64,000 bases of DNA from Palsa-189 sp963803735 (GCA_963803735.1 CAWDNV010000010.1:868001-932000), one strand, 5' to 3'. Counted from the first letter of the stretch, positions 53,241 through 62,234 are shown. Notes: a model not told the origin generated them from the letters alone. A program made the numbers and translations.

Positions 53241-53345
53241 AGGGAAATAGAAGCTGAGGATGTAGAAACGGTCGTAATCCGCCTCGACAGTCCCGAACTT
53301 GACGGCTTCAGCCGCGGTCGGGCCGATCACGCATTCGCGAATCTC
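53241..53345 (-). pseudogene. Remnant of a histidine phosphatase 3' end
   Basis: The minus strand reads VKFGTVEADYDRFYILS, matching VPPIAEPEYDRFYILTL of the intact phosphatase at 57506-58024. Nothing upstream of it is recognisable. It shows that receptor plus phosphatase were duplicated as one unit. Confidence 0.65.
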
Positions 53346-53668
53346 CTAGTGTCCTGCGTTTCGCCAAACGAAATTCGTCTCATCGTTACTTGTCCTCTGT
53401 TTATGGGAGATCCACGTCCGCCATCACCCTTTGAGGAATGCAAATGAGGGCGTCAATATTTGCAGCGAACCTCGCTTAATCGACCAAAGTTGCAGTGAAC
53501 CTCAATTAATCCACCGACATCTGTGTTGACTTTGTTTTTAATCGATGCTAATCAGGCGTACAAATCCCGGCGCTTGTTCCGGGCGGCCCTTTCCCAGGTG
53601 TAGTCGGAGGCCCTTTCCCAAGGTAGGCCATGTCCTAGGTCTGACTGTTTCGATCCTAAGGGGGCGCT
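53346..53668. other. Leader region of receptor copy 2
   Basis: From about 53480 it parallels the leader of copy 1: TTGCAGTGAACCTCAATTAA, TCCACCGACATCTGTGTTGA, GATGCTAATCAGGCGTACAA, then GGGCGGCCCTT and the AGGGGGCGCTATGAATTC start context. It carries the uninterrupted form of the IS target. Left of that I see no gene. Confidence 0.6.
53526..53552 (+). promoter_or_regulatory. Candidate promoter of receptor copy 2
   Basis: TTGACT at 53526-53531 and GCTAAT at 53547-53552, conserved with the copy 1 leader. Confidence 0.4.
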
Positions 53669-56600
53669 ATGAATTCTGCATTGAAGATTTCCCGAGCCAG
53701 GCAAGGTGTGTGCGTGCTCGGTGCGATTGTGGGGGTGTTGCTGTTCTCCGTCTCGTTGTTTTCACAGGGCAACTTCGGTCGCATTCTCGGAACAGTAACG
53801 GACCAAAGTGGCGGAGTCATAGCCGGCGCGACGGTGACCGTTATTGACACGCAGAGGGGTGTGTCGCGCACGCTGTCCACTGATGAGGCCGGGGAGTATA
53901 ACGCTCCCACGCTCATTCCGGGCACTTATACGGTCCGCGCCCAGGCCAAAGGGTTCAGGACCATCGAGCGTCAAAACGTGGTGCTCGAAGTGGGCAAGGA
54001 GGTTCGGGTTGACTTGACCGTTCAGCCTGGCGAGCAGACCCAGAGCGTCACGGTCACCGAAGCGATACCGCTGGTGGAGACGACCAACGCCACCCTGGGC
54101 GGCACGCTCGAGAACACGCAAATCAACGATATGCCCTTGAATGGACGCAACTACCAGAATCTGATGACACTGCGTCCGGGCGTGATGGTCCAGCCGGGAG
54201 GATCGCCCTGGTCCCAGAGCACCAACGACCTTCGCCCCGATGCAAGCGTCTGGATGATGGACGGCGTGCTAAATGTCAGCCAATACGACAACCGCCAGAT
54301 AGGCAATATGCCGAGTGCGTTCACCGATGCGGCCACTATCGTGCCCATCGACGCCATCCAGGAATTCAACCTGGAGGAAAATCCCAAGGCGGAGTACGGA
54401 TGGAACCCTGGCGCCGTGGTGAACGTGGGAATCAAATCGGGAACCAACACTCTGCACGGCTCGGCTTACGCGTTTGGCCGCTATGAAGGCTGGGACGCCC
54501 GCAATGCTTTCAACCCCGGGCTGGATCCAAGTGGAAGCTGTGCCCCGAACCGGCAGGTCGCCTCAGTTTGCGATCAGCTGCCGTCCGAGTTGAAGCAGTT
54601 CGGCGCCGTGGTGGGCGGGCCGATCAAGAAAGACAAGCTCTTCTTCTTCGCCGGCTATGAGGGCCTCCGTTCCACAATTGGCAACATATTTGCCGTTCAG
54701 ATTCCCGAAACCGCCGGACAGGCAACCCCTGATCCGAAGAACAGCATGGTGGATGCGATCAATGCTGTAGCATCGAGCGGCGGCGGTTTCAACACCGCGT
54801 TATTAAGCCAACCGAGCCTGAAATTACTGGGTTGCACGGTGGGAGCGAGCGCATCCGCAACCGCCTGCACGGGCGGACTCTTAGAGGGCGCCACTGCGAA
54901 TTCGACCAGCTTCACGTCTACATTCCCCAACAGCAATGTCAGCGACAACGGGATTGCAAAAATCGACTACGTAATTAACAGCAAGCACAGGATCAGTGGC
55001 ACGTTGTGGACCGGCAATTACAACGCCACCGGGCAGGATCACGCCGTTACGAATGCATTGTTCGAGAGCGGAATTTATATTCGCACGTGGACAGTCGTCG
55101 GGAACTGGATCTGGAACCCCAGTTCCAGCGTGGTGAACGAATTCCGGTTTGGCTACGACCGCGCTACCCAAGGCTTTACCGTCGCCGACCAGAACATGGT
55201 CGCCGATGGCTCGGGCGGTCTGTGTACCGCTTCCGGTTGTGGTGGCACGCACTACCCCCTCGACACGGGCGCAAAGAGTGCTTTGTCGACGATCCTGGTT
55301 GGCGGTTTCGTCAGCGGCGGCAGCTTCCTGGGTAACCCGAATGGCACTCGCCCCGGTTCGACCGGCCCCAGCCCGTATTTCGATTTTCAGGACAATCTCT
55401 CGTATTTGCGGGGCAAGCACAGCTTGAAGTTTGGCGGCGAGATCACGCACATCGAGGCCGATCAATTCACCACAGACTTCAGAGGTATTCAGATCCTGTT
55501 TAACGGCGGAGGAACCCCGGGGCTCACCGACTGTGGCGGAGCCTCCTGCCCGCTGGAAGACTTTTTCGCCGGAAATCCCACGAACGGAATTAACAACACC
55601 GGCAACGGTGTCCGCGTGATGAAATGGATGCATTTCGCCGGGTTCGTTCAGGATGACTGGCGCATCAAGCCGAGATTGATGCTGAATCTGGGACTGCGCT
55701 ACGAATATGCGCAGCCCATAAAAGAGGTCAACAACCTCTACGGTAATTTTGATCCGAATTCCCAGTTTGGAATTGTTCAGCAGGGCGACCCCGGCGTAGG
55801 CCCTACTCTCTGGAAGCCCAATCGCCACGACTTCTCGCCCCGCGTGGGTTTTGTCTGGGATGTCACAGGCAAGGGCACCACGGTGGTCCGTGGTGGGGCC
55901 AGCGTCATCTACGAGTCGATCTTTGCGAGGCCATTCATGGACAACGCACCCCCGAACAACTCGGGGGGTAACGTCGCCCAAGACGCGTCAGCCGCCCTTC
56001 TTGAATCGCAGGTCCCGCTGTCTGGGTTCACTGCCTGCCCCGCGCCCAACCAAGCCTTGTTTTGCCATACCGGTACTGGCACGATCAATCTTGGCCAACC
56101 CACGTTCACGCCCCCTGCTCTCAACTGGAATGGCGTTGTCTTTCCGCAGGGTGCGCTCTCCTGCACGCCCACCTCTCAGTGCAGCCTCTATGCGGTGAGT
56201 CCCAATCTGAAAACTCCCTACGTCGTCAATTACAACGTCAACGTCCAGCACAGCATAACCAGGAACCTGTCGTTGGAGGTCGGCTATGTCGGCAATCACG
56301 GTGCTAGACTGCAGGGTATTAGCGACGTCAATCAGTGTCCTCCAAATCCGAACTCCGCCCTTTGTAATCCGACGGCGGGTACACTCACGGACCGTCCGTA
56401 TGGCGCCAAATTCCCATACCTGGGCATTATCAACTTTGTAGATAACTTCGACCGTTCCAACTACAACAGCCTGCAAACGACGCTGACGCAACGGACTTCT
56501 CACGGGCTGGAATTCACCGCAGGTTACACGTATGGTCATGGCCTCGACGACGGTTCCCTGAACTTCCAAACGGTCCCCCCACAGAATGCACAGAATCGAG

Positions 56601-57415
56601 GCGCGGAGTACGCTAGCAGCGACTTCGACGTCCGGCACCGCTTCACGATTACGGCCACTTACGCCATTCCCGGGAAGACAGGCTATGCTCAGCTGCTGGA
56701 GGGGTGGAAGCTCAACACCATCGTGACCCTTCAGAGCCCCCAGCCCTGGCTCGTGTTTGACACCGGGGACGATTTCAGCACGGGCGGGAGCGGGTTTGGA
56801 GACAGAACGGATCGCTGGGATTTCTTCGGCAACCCCAACGACTTCGGATCCAGCTCGAGTTCCATTCCATACTGCAATGGCTTCGCCGCCGCCGGCCCCG
56901 GGAGCAACCCCGCCAACGTTGTTAACGGCGTTGACCTGAGCGGTGTGGCCTGCACCTCCACATCCGGAATTAGCACCCTTGTCACCACGCTCCCGTCTTC
57001 GCTGGGCGCGAAGTGCGCGGCGGTCGCCCCCGACCTCACTACGCTGGCCAAAGCCGGCTGCTATGTGAAGGGTAACTCGGTGATGACTCCACCCATGAAT
57101 GGAACTTTCGGCACGATGGGCCGGAACATCTTCCGAGATTCGGGCTTCAAGAACGTCGACTTCTCCGTGTTCAAGGACTTCAGGTTCAAGGAGCGGTTTG
57201 GCGCCGAGTTCCGGGTGGAGTTCTTTAACCTATTCAATCGCGCGATTATCGCCAATCCGTTCGGCTCATCGAATACGAGCTTTTTGGGCAGCGACCCGAG
57301 CAACAGCGGCCATTTCGGCTGCGGGTGCTCCACACCCGACGTCGCGGCCGGCAATCCACTCGTCGGTTCGGGAAGCAGCCGCGTGATGCAACTCGGGTTG
57401 AAGTTGACGTTTTGA
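53669..57415 (+). CDS. Oar-like TonB-dependent receptor, tandem copy 2
   Basis: 1248 residues with the same plan as copy 1: signal peptide, CarboxypepD_reg domain, plug (MPLNGRNYQNLMTLRPGVMV) and barrel ending QLGLKLTF. The first 35 codons after the start and the plug are nearly identical between copies. Divergence is concentrated in barrel stretches such as the loop after IPYCNGFAAAG and the segment around SGSCAPNRQVASVCDQL, as expected if extracellular loops recognise different ligands. Both frames are intact. Confidence 0.88.
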   Translation: MNSALKISRARQGVCVLGAIVGVLLFSVSLFSQGNFGRILGTVTDQSGGVIAGATVTVIDTQRGVSRTLSTDEAGEYNAPTLIPGTYTVRAQAKGFRTIERQNVVLEVGKEVRVDLTVQPGEQTQSVTVTEAIPLVETTNATLGGTLENTQINDMPLNGRNYQNLMTLRPGVMVQPGGSPWSQSTNDLRPDASVWMMDGVLNVSQYDNRQIGNMPSAFTDAATIVPIDAIQEFNLEENPKAEYGWNPGAVVNVGIKSGTNTLHGSAYAFGRYEGWDARNAFNPGLDPSGSCAPNRQVASVCDQLPSELKQFGAVVGGPIKKDKLFFFAGYEGLRSTIGNIFAVQIPETAGQATPDPKNSMVDAINAVASSGGGFNTALLSQPSLKLLGCTVGASASATACTGGLLEGATANSTSFTSTFPNSNVSDNGIAKIDYVINSKHRISGTLWTGNYNATGQDHAVTNALFESGIYIRTWTVVGNWIWNPSSSVVNEFRFGYDRATQGFTVADQNMVADGSGGLCTASGCGGTHYPLDTGAKSALSTILVGGFVSGGSFLGNPNGTRPGSTGPSPYFDFQDNLSYLRGKHSLKFGGEITHIEADQFTTDFRGIQILFNGGGTPGLTDCGGASCPLEDFFAGNPTNGINNTGNGVRVMKWMHFAGFVQDDWRIKPRLMLNLGLRYEYAQPIKEVNNLYGNFDPNSQFGIVQQGDPGVGPTLWKPNRHDFSPRVGFVWDVTGKGTTVVRGGASVIYESIFARPFMDNAPPNNSGGNVAQDASAALLESQVPLSGFTACPAPNQALFCHTGTGTINLGQPTFTPPALNWNGVVFPQGALSCTPTSQCSLYAVSPNLKTPYVVNYNVNVQHSITRNLSLEVGYVGNHGARLQGISDVNQCPPNPNSALCNPTAGTLTDRPYGAKFPYLGIINFVDNFDRSNYNSLQTTLTQRTSHGLEFTAGYTYGHGLDDGSLNFQTVPPQNAQNRGAEYASSDFDVRHRFTITATYAIPGKTGYAQLLEGWKLNTIVTLQSPQPWLVFDTGDDFSTGGSGFGDRTDRWDFFGNPNDFGSSSSSIPYCNGFAAAGPGSNPANVVNGVDLSGVACTSTSGISTLVTTLPSSLGAKCAAVAPDLTTLAKAGCYVKGNSVMTPPMNGTFGTMGRNIFRDSGFKNVDFSVFKDFRFKERFGAEFRVEFFNLFNRAIIANPFGSSNTSFLGSDPSNSGHFGCGCSTPDVAAGNPLVGSGSSRVMQLGLKLTF

Positions 57416-57430
57416 TTTGTTTTGATTCAG

Positions 57431-57470
57431 CCTGGCCATTGCGCGGAGATCGTGCCTGGCAATGGCCAGG
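57431..57470 (+). terminator. Hairpin after receptor copy 2
   Basis: CCTGGCCATTGC (57431-57442) pairs perfectly with GCAATGGCCAGG (57459-57470), 15 bases after the stop codon, followed by AACACTCTGTTT. Confidence 0.5.
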
Positions 57471-57505
57471 AACACTCTGTTTAAGTAGATTCACGCTGAT
57501 TCGGC

Positions 57506-58024
57506 CTAACGGTTGCAATAACGCAGGGCGGTGAAGTTGAGCAGGGAGTGTTCCTTGTTCTGGGCCAGAGTGAGGATGTAGAACCGGTCGTATTCCGGTT
57601 CGGCAATTGGAGGGACCTCTGGAGCGCCAAGCGCGTGCAGAATCCCAGGAAGAGTGGTCCCATGCCACACAACCAGGACGTTCGCTGCTGTAGCTGACCT
57701 GATCGCTTCGATCAGCTTATCGGGCGTGCTCAGGGGAATCGCCACAGGTTTCAAATTCCGCTGTTGGGCCAAAGGCGCGGCGGTCTGCTGAGTGCGCTGC
57801 ACGTCAGAGACAAAAATTTGCTGGATATCGGTGTCGGCGAGCATCTTGGAGAGACATTCGGCGCGCTGGTGCCCGGCCTCGCTGAGCAGCGCATCGGCCG
57901 CGTCGGAAACTTTGTCCGCGTGCCGCACAACGAAGATGGTGCGCACGGCTTGCGCATGCGCGTGTGCAACGCACAGCAGTATGAGAAAACCGCAGAAGAT
58001 CGCAAGTCTGAATCGGGTTTTCAA
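57506..58024 (-). CDS. Secreted histidine phosphatase (SixA/phosphoglycerate mutase-like)
   Basis: 172 residues. Signal peptide (LAIFCGFLILLCVAHAHAQ), then the phospho-His motif TIFVVRHADK, LSEAGHQRAECLSKML, FVSDVQRTQQTAAPLA and the second catalytic His in LVVWHGTTLPGIL. It is short, like SixA, but exported. The target is unknown. It converges on the second receptor gene; a decayed copy of its 3' end follows the first receptor, so the two genes have been duplicated together. Confidence 0.8.
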   Translation of the reverse strand: MKTRFRLAIFCGFLILLCVAHAHAQAVRTIFVVRHADKVSDAADALLSEAGHQRAECLSKMLADTDIQQIFVSDVQRTQQTAAPLAQQRNLKPVAIPLSTPDKLIEAIRSATAANVLVVWHGTTLPGILHALGAPEVPPIAEPEYDRFYILTLAQNKEHSLLNFTALRYCNR

Positions 58025-58195
58025 GGGGAATGATTCCCTTCCGGCGCGTTTTCAGCCAGTAGCAGGGGCTGTTGAGGGCTCACAGGTTACACCACATCGG
58101 AGATTAGTGGATTAATGCAGAGTTAATGAGCCCAAGTAAAGACTCAAGAGTGGAACGGGTCTGGGAAGCATAGCAGAGGATTGCTGAGAATAGGT

Positions 58196-58606
58196 TCAAG
58201 CCTTCTTCATTTTGTTGCTCAAAGGCGCTCGCCGCCTGCGCGCGGGCGACCGAGGCGCAGCGCCGTGGGTCACAAACTTGTAGGCCATGCCGAGCAGGTC
58301 CTTTAGCATTTCGTGGCTGATGCGGGAGAGGCGAACGAGCACCGCATCATAGCCGACGTAGTGGTCAGTCACGTAGTAAACATCAGGCGCCTCGGCAAGC
58401 AGTTCAGCCCGGTCATTGAAGTCCACGCGAACTACCAGGGAATCCGGTTCGGCCGAACGATTAACAGGGATACACGCCAGAAGTTTTCCGTGGACCTTGA
58501 GTGCCGGTGAGCCGTACGCTGTGCTCTCCTCCACATCGGGCAAGGCCAGTCCGACATTTCGCACCGTTTCGAAGTTAAGTACCGCTTTGGGCGTTACCCG
58601 GCGCAC
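58196..58606 (-). CDS. MmcQ/YjbR family protein
   Basis: 136 residues starting at GTG 58606: FETVRNVGLALPDVEESTAYGSPALKVHGKLLACI, DFNDRAELLAEAPDVYYVTDHYVGYDAVLVRL and ISHEMLKDLLGMAYKFV. This matches the YjbR/MmcQ double-wing fold, a presumed DNA-binding family of unknown role. It ends in a basic tail. Confidence 0.78.
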   Translation of the reverse strand: MRRVTPKAVLNFETVRNVGLALPDVEESTAYGSPALKVHGKLLACIPVNRSAEPDSLVVRVDFNDRAELLAEAPDVYYVTDHYVGYDAVLVRLSRISHEMLKDLLGMAYKFVTHGAAPRSPARRRRAPLSNKMKKA

Positions 58607-58698
58607 CTTGTCCGCGATTATCGCTTAGAGCGAGAACCGGCTCAAGATGAATATCGATCACTCCGATTTTCGGGCGGCCACTAAAGGCGCGGCTGTAT

Positions 58699-59169
58699 TC
58701 AGGTGCGGCATTTGACCATGCTCACGGGTTTCAGGCTCATGACGACTTCTTTATTTTGATTTAACACCTCGACGAGGCTGCGGACGATGCCGCGATCGGG
58801 CTTCGAGCGCGAGCGCCTGGTTTCCAGGACCGTAACGCGGATCGACAGCGTGTCTCCCGGGCGCACGGGTATGAACCAGCGAATCTCGTCCACGCCAGGA
58901 GAGGCCATGCTGGCGACGTGCGAGATAAAGTGATCGGCCAGCAGGCGCATCATCACACCGGCAGTGTGCCAGCCGCTGGCGATCAGTCCGGCAAAGGGTC
59001 CGCGGGCGGCGTATTCGGGGTCGACGTGGATCGGCTGGGGGTCGTAGCGCCTGGCGAATTCCATGATCTCTTCCGCCGTTAGAGAGATTTCGCCATATTC
59101 AGATGTTGATCCTTCGATGTAGTCCTCGAAATAGCGCTGACTAACGGGAACGGCAGAGTGTGTGGTCAT
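58699..59169 (-). CDS. MaoC-like hot-dog dehydratase
   Basis: 156 residues. RYFEDYIEGSTSEYGEISLTAEEIMEFARRYDPQPIHVDPEYA holds the hydratase-2 motif (D-x4-H), and FAGLIASGWHTAGVMMRLL and DEIRWFIPVRPGDTLSIRVTV complete the MaoC pattern. It would hydrate enoyl-CoA; alternatively it could be a mesaconyl- or nodN-like member. No other fatty-acid gene is adjacent. Confidence 0.85.
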   Translation of the reverse strand: MTTHSAVPVSQRYFEDYIEGSTSEYGEISLTAEEIMEFARRYDPQPIHVDPEYAARGPFAGLIASGWHTAGVMMRLLADHFISHVASMASPGVDEIRWFIPVRPGDTLSIRVTVLETRRSRSKPDRGIVRSLVEVLNQNKEVVMSLKPVSMVKCRT

Positions 59170-59980
59170 CGCGTAGTGGGTGCATTCCTATCTCGGGTTG
59201 TCGTGGTCGATTGCCGCCGAAAAATGAAAACGCCAGCATATCCAATTACGAACGGGTAAGACGGGAAAAAGCGAGGAGGGATTCCTCTCCCGCCGATTAG
59301 GAAATCGGCCGCGGGCGCGCGGCCGACGGCGGGCTCGGAATGACGACGCGGGGAGTCGGCGCGGCCGGGGAACAATTCCGCCTCGGACAAAGCGCAAAAG
59401 TCTCAGGTCTGCCGACAAAAAACGGTCCGCAGACCTGAGCTACAAAATACATGCATCAGGGGCTAAAGCGCCGGTGGCGTTATGCCCCATCGATGTCAGA
59501 GTAAAGCCCCAGGGCCCCGCAACAGCGGCGGGCGCCCTGGGCTACAACCGGCCGGCCTGAAGGCCGCCGCCACAAACACCAAAGAACCCACATTTCAAAA
59601 AGGGTGGGGCAGCCGGCTTCTCGCGATGATAGCGCACCCGAAAGCCACAGAGGGATTCTTCGACTTCGTGGCGGCGCGGCCACAAAACGGCCGAGGAAAA
59701 GGCGCGCGCCACTTCGCTCAGAATGACACTTTGCACGCATGGCGGGCCTCGGAATGACAGCAGATACAGACCAACGTAAAGCCCCGGGGCCCCGCGACTT
59801 CTTTTGTTGTGGCGCGGGCCCGGAATGACGACGAGGGGTGGTACGGCGCTCGGGGCGAGGATTCCGGTTGGATGCGAGTTTGCACATTGGGACAGTTGGC
59901 GGGGAGATGGCCCGGCGTACCATTGCGACTTTTCCGCGTGCTTGTAATCTATCGGAGCTAGAAGCGCCTGCGCGATTCGG
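59170..59980. other. Repeat-filled intergenic region
   Basis: No gene. In order: family B piece 59262-59345 (GGAGGGATTCCTCTCCCGCC...CTCGGAATGACGAC); CTCAGGTCTGC/GCAGACCTGAG hairpin with following CTACAAAA (59401-59446); CATCAGGGGCTAAAGCGCC; REP at 59506-59547; family B at 59648-59760 (GAGGGATTCTTCGACTTCGT...CTCGGAATGACAGC); a chimeric REP/family B piece from 59783 (AAAGCCCCGGGGCC...CCCGGAATGACGAC). Confidence 0.55.
59506..59547. repeat. REP palindrome (GTAG type)
   Basis: GCCCCAGGGCCCCGCAACAG through CGGGCGCCCTGGGCTACAA, same orientation and ends as the left RAYT repeat. Confidence 0.65.
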
Positions 59981-60310
59981 ATGATCCGCAACCTCTACAC
60001 CAGTTCCGGTCTCCTGATCGCCAAAGGGTACGACCGCGTAGCGGTGGGCAGCGCCGGGCCATATGTGGAATTCAACCTCGACCAGATCGTTCACGACAAC
60101 ATCCACAGTATTCACGCGCCGCATTTCTATTTCGATGAATACCGCTCGAACTGCCCCTCAAACGTGATGATCTACCTGCAGCGGATGACGCTTCCAAAGG
60201 CTCCTTACGTAATCGGGAAATACTACATCTCGCCATACGACTTGCGGGACGAGTGCGGGGAGGAGATCGCGGAACTCTTCGCCGATCGCAGAGAGGTGGG
60301 TTCAGTCTAA
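59981..60310 (+). CDS. Hypothetical protein
   Basis: 109 residues: MIRNLYTSSGLLIAKGYDRV, LDQIVHDNIHSIHAPHFYFDEYRS, VMIYLQRMTLPKAPYVIGKY and a terminal DECGEEIAELF. No family is recognised and no Shine-Dalgarno is obvious. Its TAA overlaps the ATG of the next gene by one base (TAATG), which suggests translational coupling. Confidence 0.5.
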   Translation: MIRNLYTSSGLLIAKGYDRVAVGSAGPYVEFNLDQIVHDNIHSIHAPHFYFDEYRSNCPSNVMIYLQRMTLPKAPYVIGKYYISPYDLRDECGEEIAELFADRREVGSV

Positions 60311-60849
60311 TGGTTCACGGAGAAAGCGCAGTGGCTATTGCCGTTCCGGTGGGAATTGCAGGCCGTAAGAGCGAGAATCCACAAAGAAGAACAAGTGCGT
60401 TCCCTGCCCGCAGCGTTCGGAACCCCGCGTTTAGCGTGGGTATTTTTCTCGGAGTCTGTTTCTCCGGAATCGGTCTGGCCTGGCTGCTCCTAGCAAACCG
60501 CGTGCCGCATCTCGATCAATTTGCCGGCGAGCGCAACATCGCTCTGGGCCTGGCATTTGCACTGCTAGGAATCGTGCCGACCTGCCGGTTCATGAAATCT
60601 CCTGGCCGGAATTTTTTGTGCGGCGTCACTGGGTGGGCAATTCTCACGGCGATTTATTCCGTGGCGGAGTTGGTATTCCCAAGACTTGCGACACGCCTCA
60701 GCGCTTTTCACCTGTTCGTTCTGGGCTGCATGCTCTTTGGGCTGTTGGCCGTGATGGCATGGGTGGTGAATCTCGTAATCGTGTTTCGCCGAGCGCGGAC
60801 CAGGGCAAATGCGCGAATGGGTCTCCGGTACGCAGCCAGTCCCCGTTAA
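60310..60849 (+). CDS. Membrane protein of unknown function
   Basis: 179 residues with about four hydrophobic segments (FSVGIFLGVCFSGIGLAWLL, NIALGLAFALLGIVPTCRFM, GVTGWAILTAIYSVAELVF, LFVLGCMLFGLLAVMAWVVNLVIVF) and a basic, Arg-rich tail. It starts in the TAATG overlap with the upstream gene. No family is recognised. Confidence 0.55.
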   Translation: MVHGESAVAIAVPVGIAGRKSENPQRRTSAFPARSVRNPAFSVGIFLGVCFSGIGLAWLLLANRVPHLDQFAGERNIALGLAFALLGIVPTCRFMKSPGRNFLCGVTGWAILTAIYSVAELVFPRLATRLSAFHLFVLGCMLFGLLAVMAWVVNLVIVFRRARTRANARMGLRYAASPR

Positions 60850-60987
60850 CATCGCGGTTTCGACGAAGTAGTCCCTGCCGATCCCAGTTCCTCTAGTCCA
60901 TTTCTCGTGAGTTGAACGAAGCTACGGGTATAATCTCTCCCCAAGATACTTCCCCCGCGGTCACTGCCCAACGAACGGGAGGTCAAC

Positions 60988-61545
60988 GTGGCAAGCGCAT
61001 CGCTTTCGAACGACAGACGGTCGGCTCGTATCGCAATTGTTGAGCAGCACGTTCGACTCGAGAACGAGCATGATCTTGAAGGCGTTCTCCACACCTTCGG
61101 CGAGACGGCACGGTACGACGACGAGCCGTGGGACGAACACTATGAGGGCCGGAGCGGAGTCCACTTATTTTATGAACAGCTGATGAAGGCGCTGCCCGAT
61201 TTGGAAATCGACATACAGCGCCGACATATCACGGACGACGCCATTTTGCTGGAAGTGATAATTCGTGGCACCCACCTGGGTGGGTGGCGCGGCCTACCGG
61301 CGACGGGGCGAAGGGTCGACTTCCCGCTTTGCGCTGTGTATACATTCGACGGCAATGACCGCCTGGCCGGCGAAAAAATCTACTACGACCGTGGCACCGT
61401 CTTGAGACAACTGGGCGTTTTCCACGAGCCGCAAACCATATTGGGACAAGTTTCGATTTTCGCGACCCATCCCACCACGATCGCGCGAGCTTTTCTGCGG
61501 CAGTTCAGGCGTTCTTCTTCGGCGAGCGGGAAAAGCCAGAGCTAG
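60988..61545 (+). CDS. SnoaL-like/ester cyclase-type protein (NTF2-like fold)
   Basis: 185 residues from GTG 60988, preceded by GGGAGG. IVEQHVRLENEHDLEGVLHTFGETARYDDEPWDEHYEGRSGVHLFYEQLMKALPDLEI is the helix-strand start of a SnoaL/NTF2-like cone; GLPATGRRVDFPLCAVYTFDGNDRLAGEKIYYD completes the barrel. Members include polyketide cyclases and isomerase-like proteins; the substrate is unknown. The basic C-terminus is unusual. Confidence 0.7.
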   Translation: MASASLSNDRRSARIAIVEQHVRLENEHDLEGVLHTFGETARYDDEPWDEHYEGRSGVHLFYEQLMKALPDLEIDIQRRHITDDAILLEVIIRGTHLGGWRGLPATGRRVDFPLCAVYTFDGNDRLAGEKIYYDRGTVLRQLGVFHEPQTILGQVSIFATHPTTIARAFLRQFRRSSSASGKSQS

Positions 61546-61593
61546 TGTGAGCAGCACTGCTGCGGATGAGCCGGGGGCGAGGCGAGAAAGCTT

Positions 61594-62092
61594 GAGGGCG
61601 CAATCACCGTTAAGCGATTGCGCCCTCTAAATCGAGCCGTAAGTTTTACAGGCTTCCGGGTCAATCCGGCGACCCAATAGCCTTGCGGCTAATCGCGTCC
61701 TCCAAACTGATGCCTGCCACCTGCCAGCTTCTCGATTCGGCCCAGTGCCCACAAAAGCCATGAGGCTATGCGAACTCTGAACCAAACCGCGAAGCCCTGA
61801 ACTCTGCGATGCAGCTACGATCTCAATAGCCGTGAGGCTATTGTGGCCGCCGAACTCCACCGTGAGTTCGCTGAGCTACGCGAATTCAACGTAAGGCACA
61901 GTCGCCGTTAGGCTTTTGCGCCGTTTGCGCTGAATCGCGAAGTCTCAGAACTTCCCGGTTCATTCAGGATCGCGAATACTGTTAAGTAATCGCGACATCT
62001 GAGATGAACCGTTAAGTCTCTGCTTCCGGTTCAATCTGAGCGCAAGATAAATCTCCGCTTGCGAAGCGTCAACAAAATTCTTGACGATTCAC
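61594..62092. ncRNA. Hairpin-dense tract, possible structured RNA or repeat array
   Basis: At least ten short inverted repeats in 500 bp with no gene. Examples: GAGGGCGCAATC/GATTGCGCCCTC (61594-61627, 12 bp); GGGTC/GACCC (61658-61675); CAATAGCC-GTGA-GGCTATTG (61824-61843, GNRA-type loop); CGAACTC/GAGTTCG (61851-61870); CTGAAT/ATTCAG enclosing GAAGT/ACTTC (61930-61967); TCGCGA-A-TACT-GTTA-AGTA-A-TCGCGA (61970-61995); TGAACCG/CGGTTCA (62005-62033); CGCTT/AAGCG (62056-62068); GTCAA/TTGAC. Many have a core like CC-GTNA-GG. Whether it is transcribed is unknown. Confidence 0.35.
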
Positions 62093-62159
62093 GCAAGAAA
62101 CCTGTGCAAAGCTGTGGATGACTGTTGAAAACGAGCGCGGCCGGCGGGCGACGGCAAAA

Positions 62160-62199
62160 GCCCCAGGGCCGGCAGAAAACGCCGCGCCCTGGGCTACAA
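62160..62199. repeat. REP palindrome nearly identical to the RAYT flanks
   Basis: GCCCCAGGGCCGGCAGAAAA then CGCCGCGCCCTGGGCTACAA; it differs from 6176-6215 only in the loop region. Confidence 0.75.
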
Positions 62200-62234
62200 A
62201 GGCTTACTGGCCATTTACTGGCGTCTCGCGCGAC

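Noticed and set aside
59170..59980. Possible CRISPR array from repeated palindromes
   Set aside because: Repeats are unequal in length, inverted relative to each other, unevenly spaced, and no cas genes are present.
61627..61860. 77-codon frame on the minus strand within the hairpin tract
   Set aside because: It is a translation through repeated palindromes; no family resemblance or start signal.
61594..62092. Possible integron attC array
   Set aside because: Four GTTRRRY cores occur, but paired RYYYAAC sites at attC spacing, cassettes and an integrase are missing.
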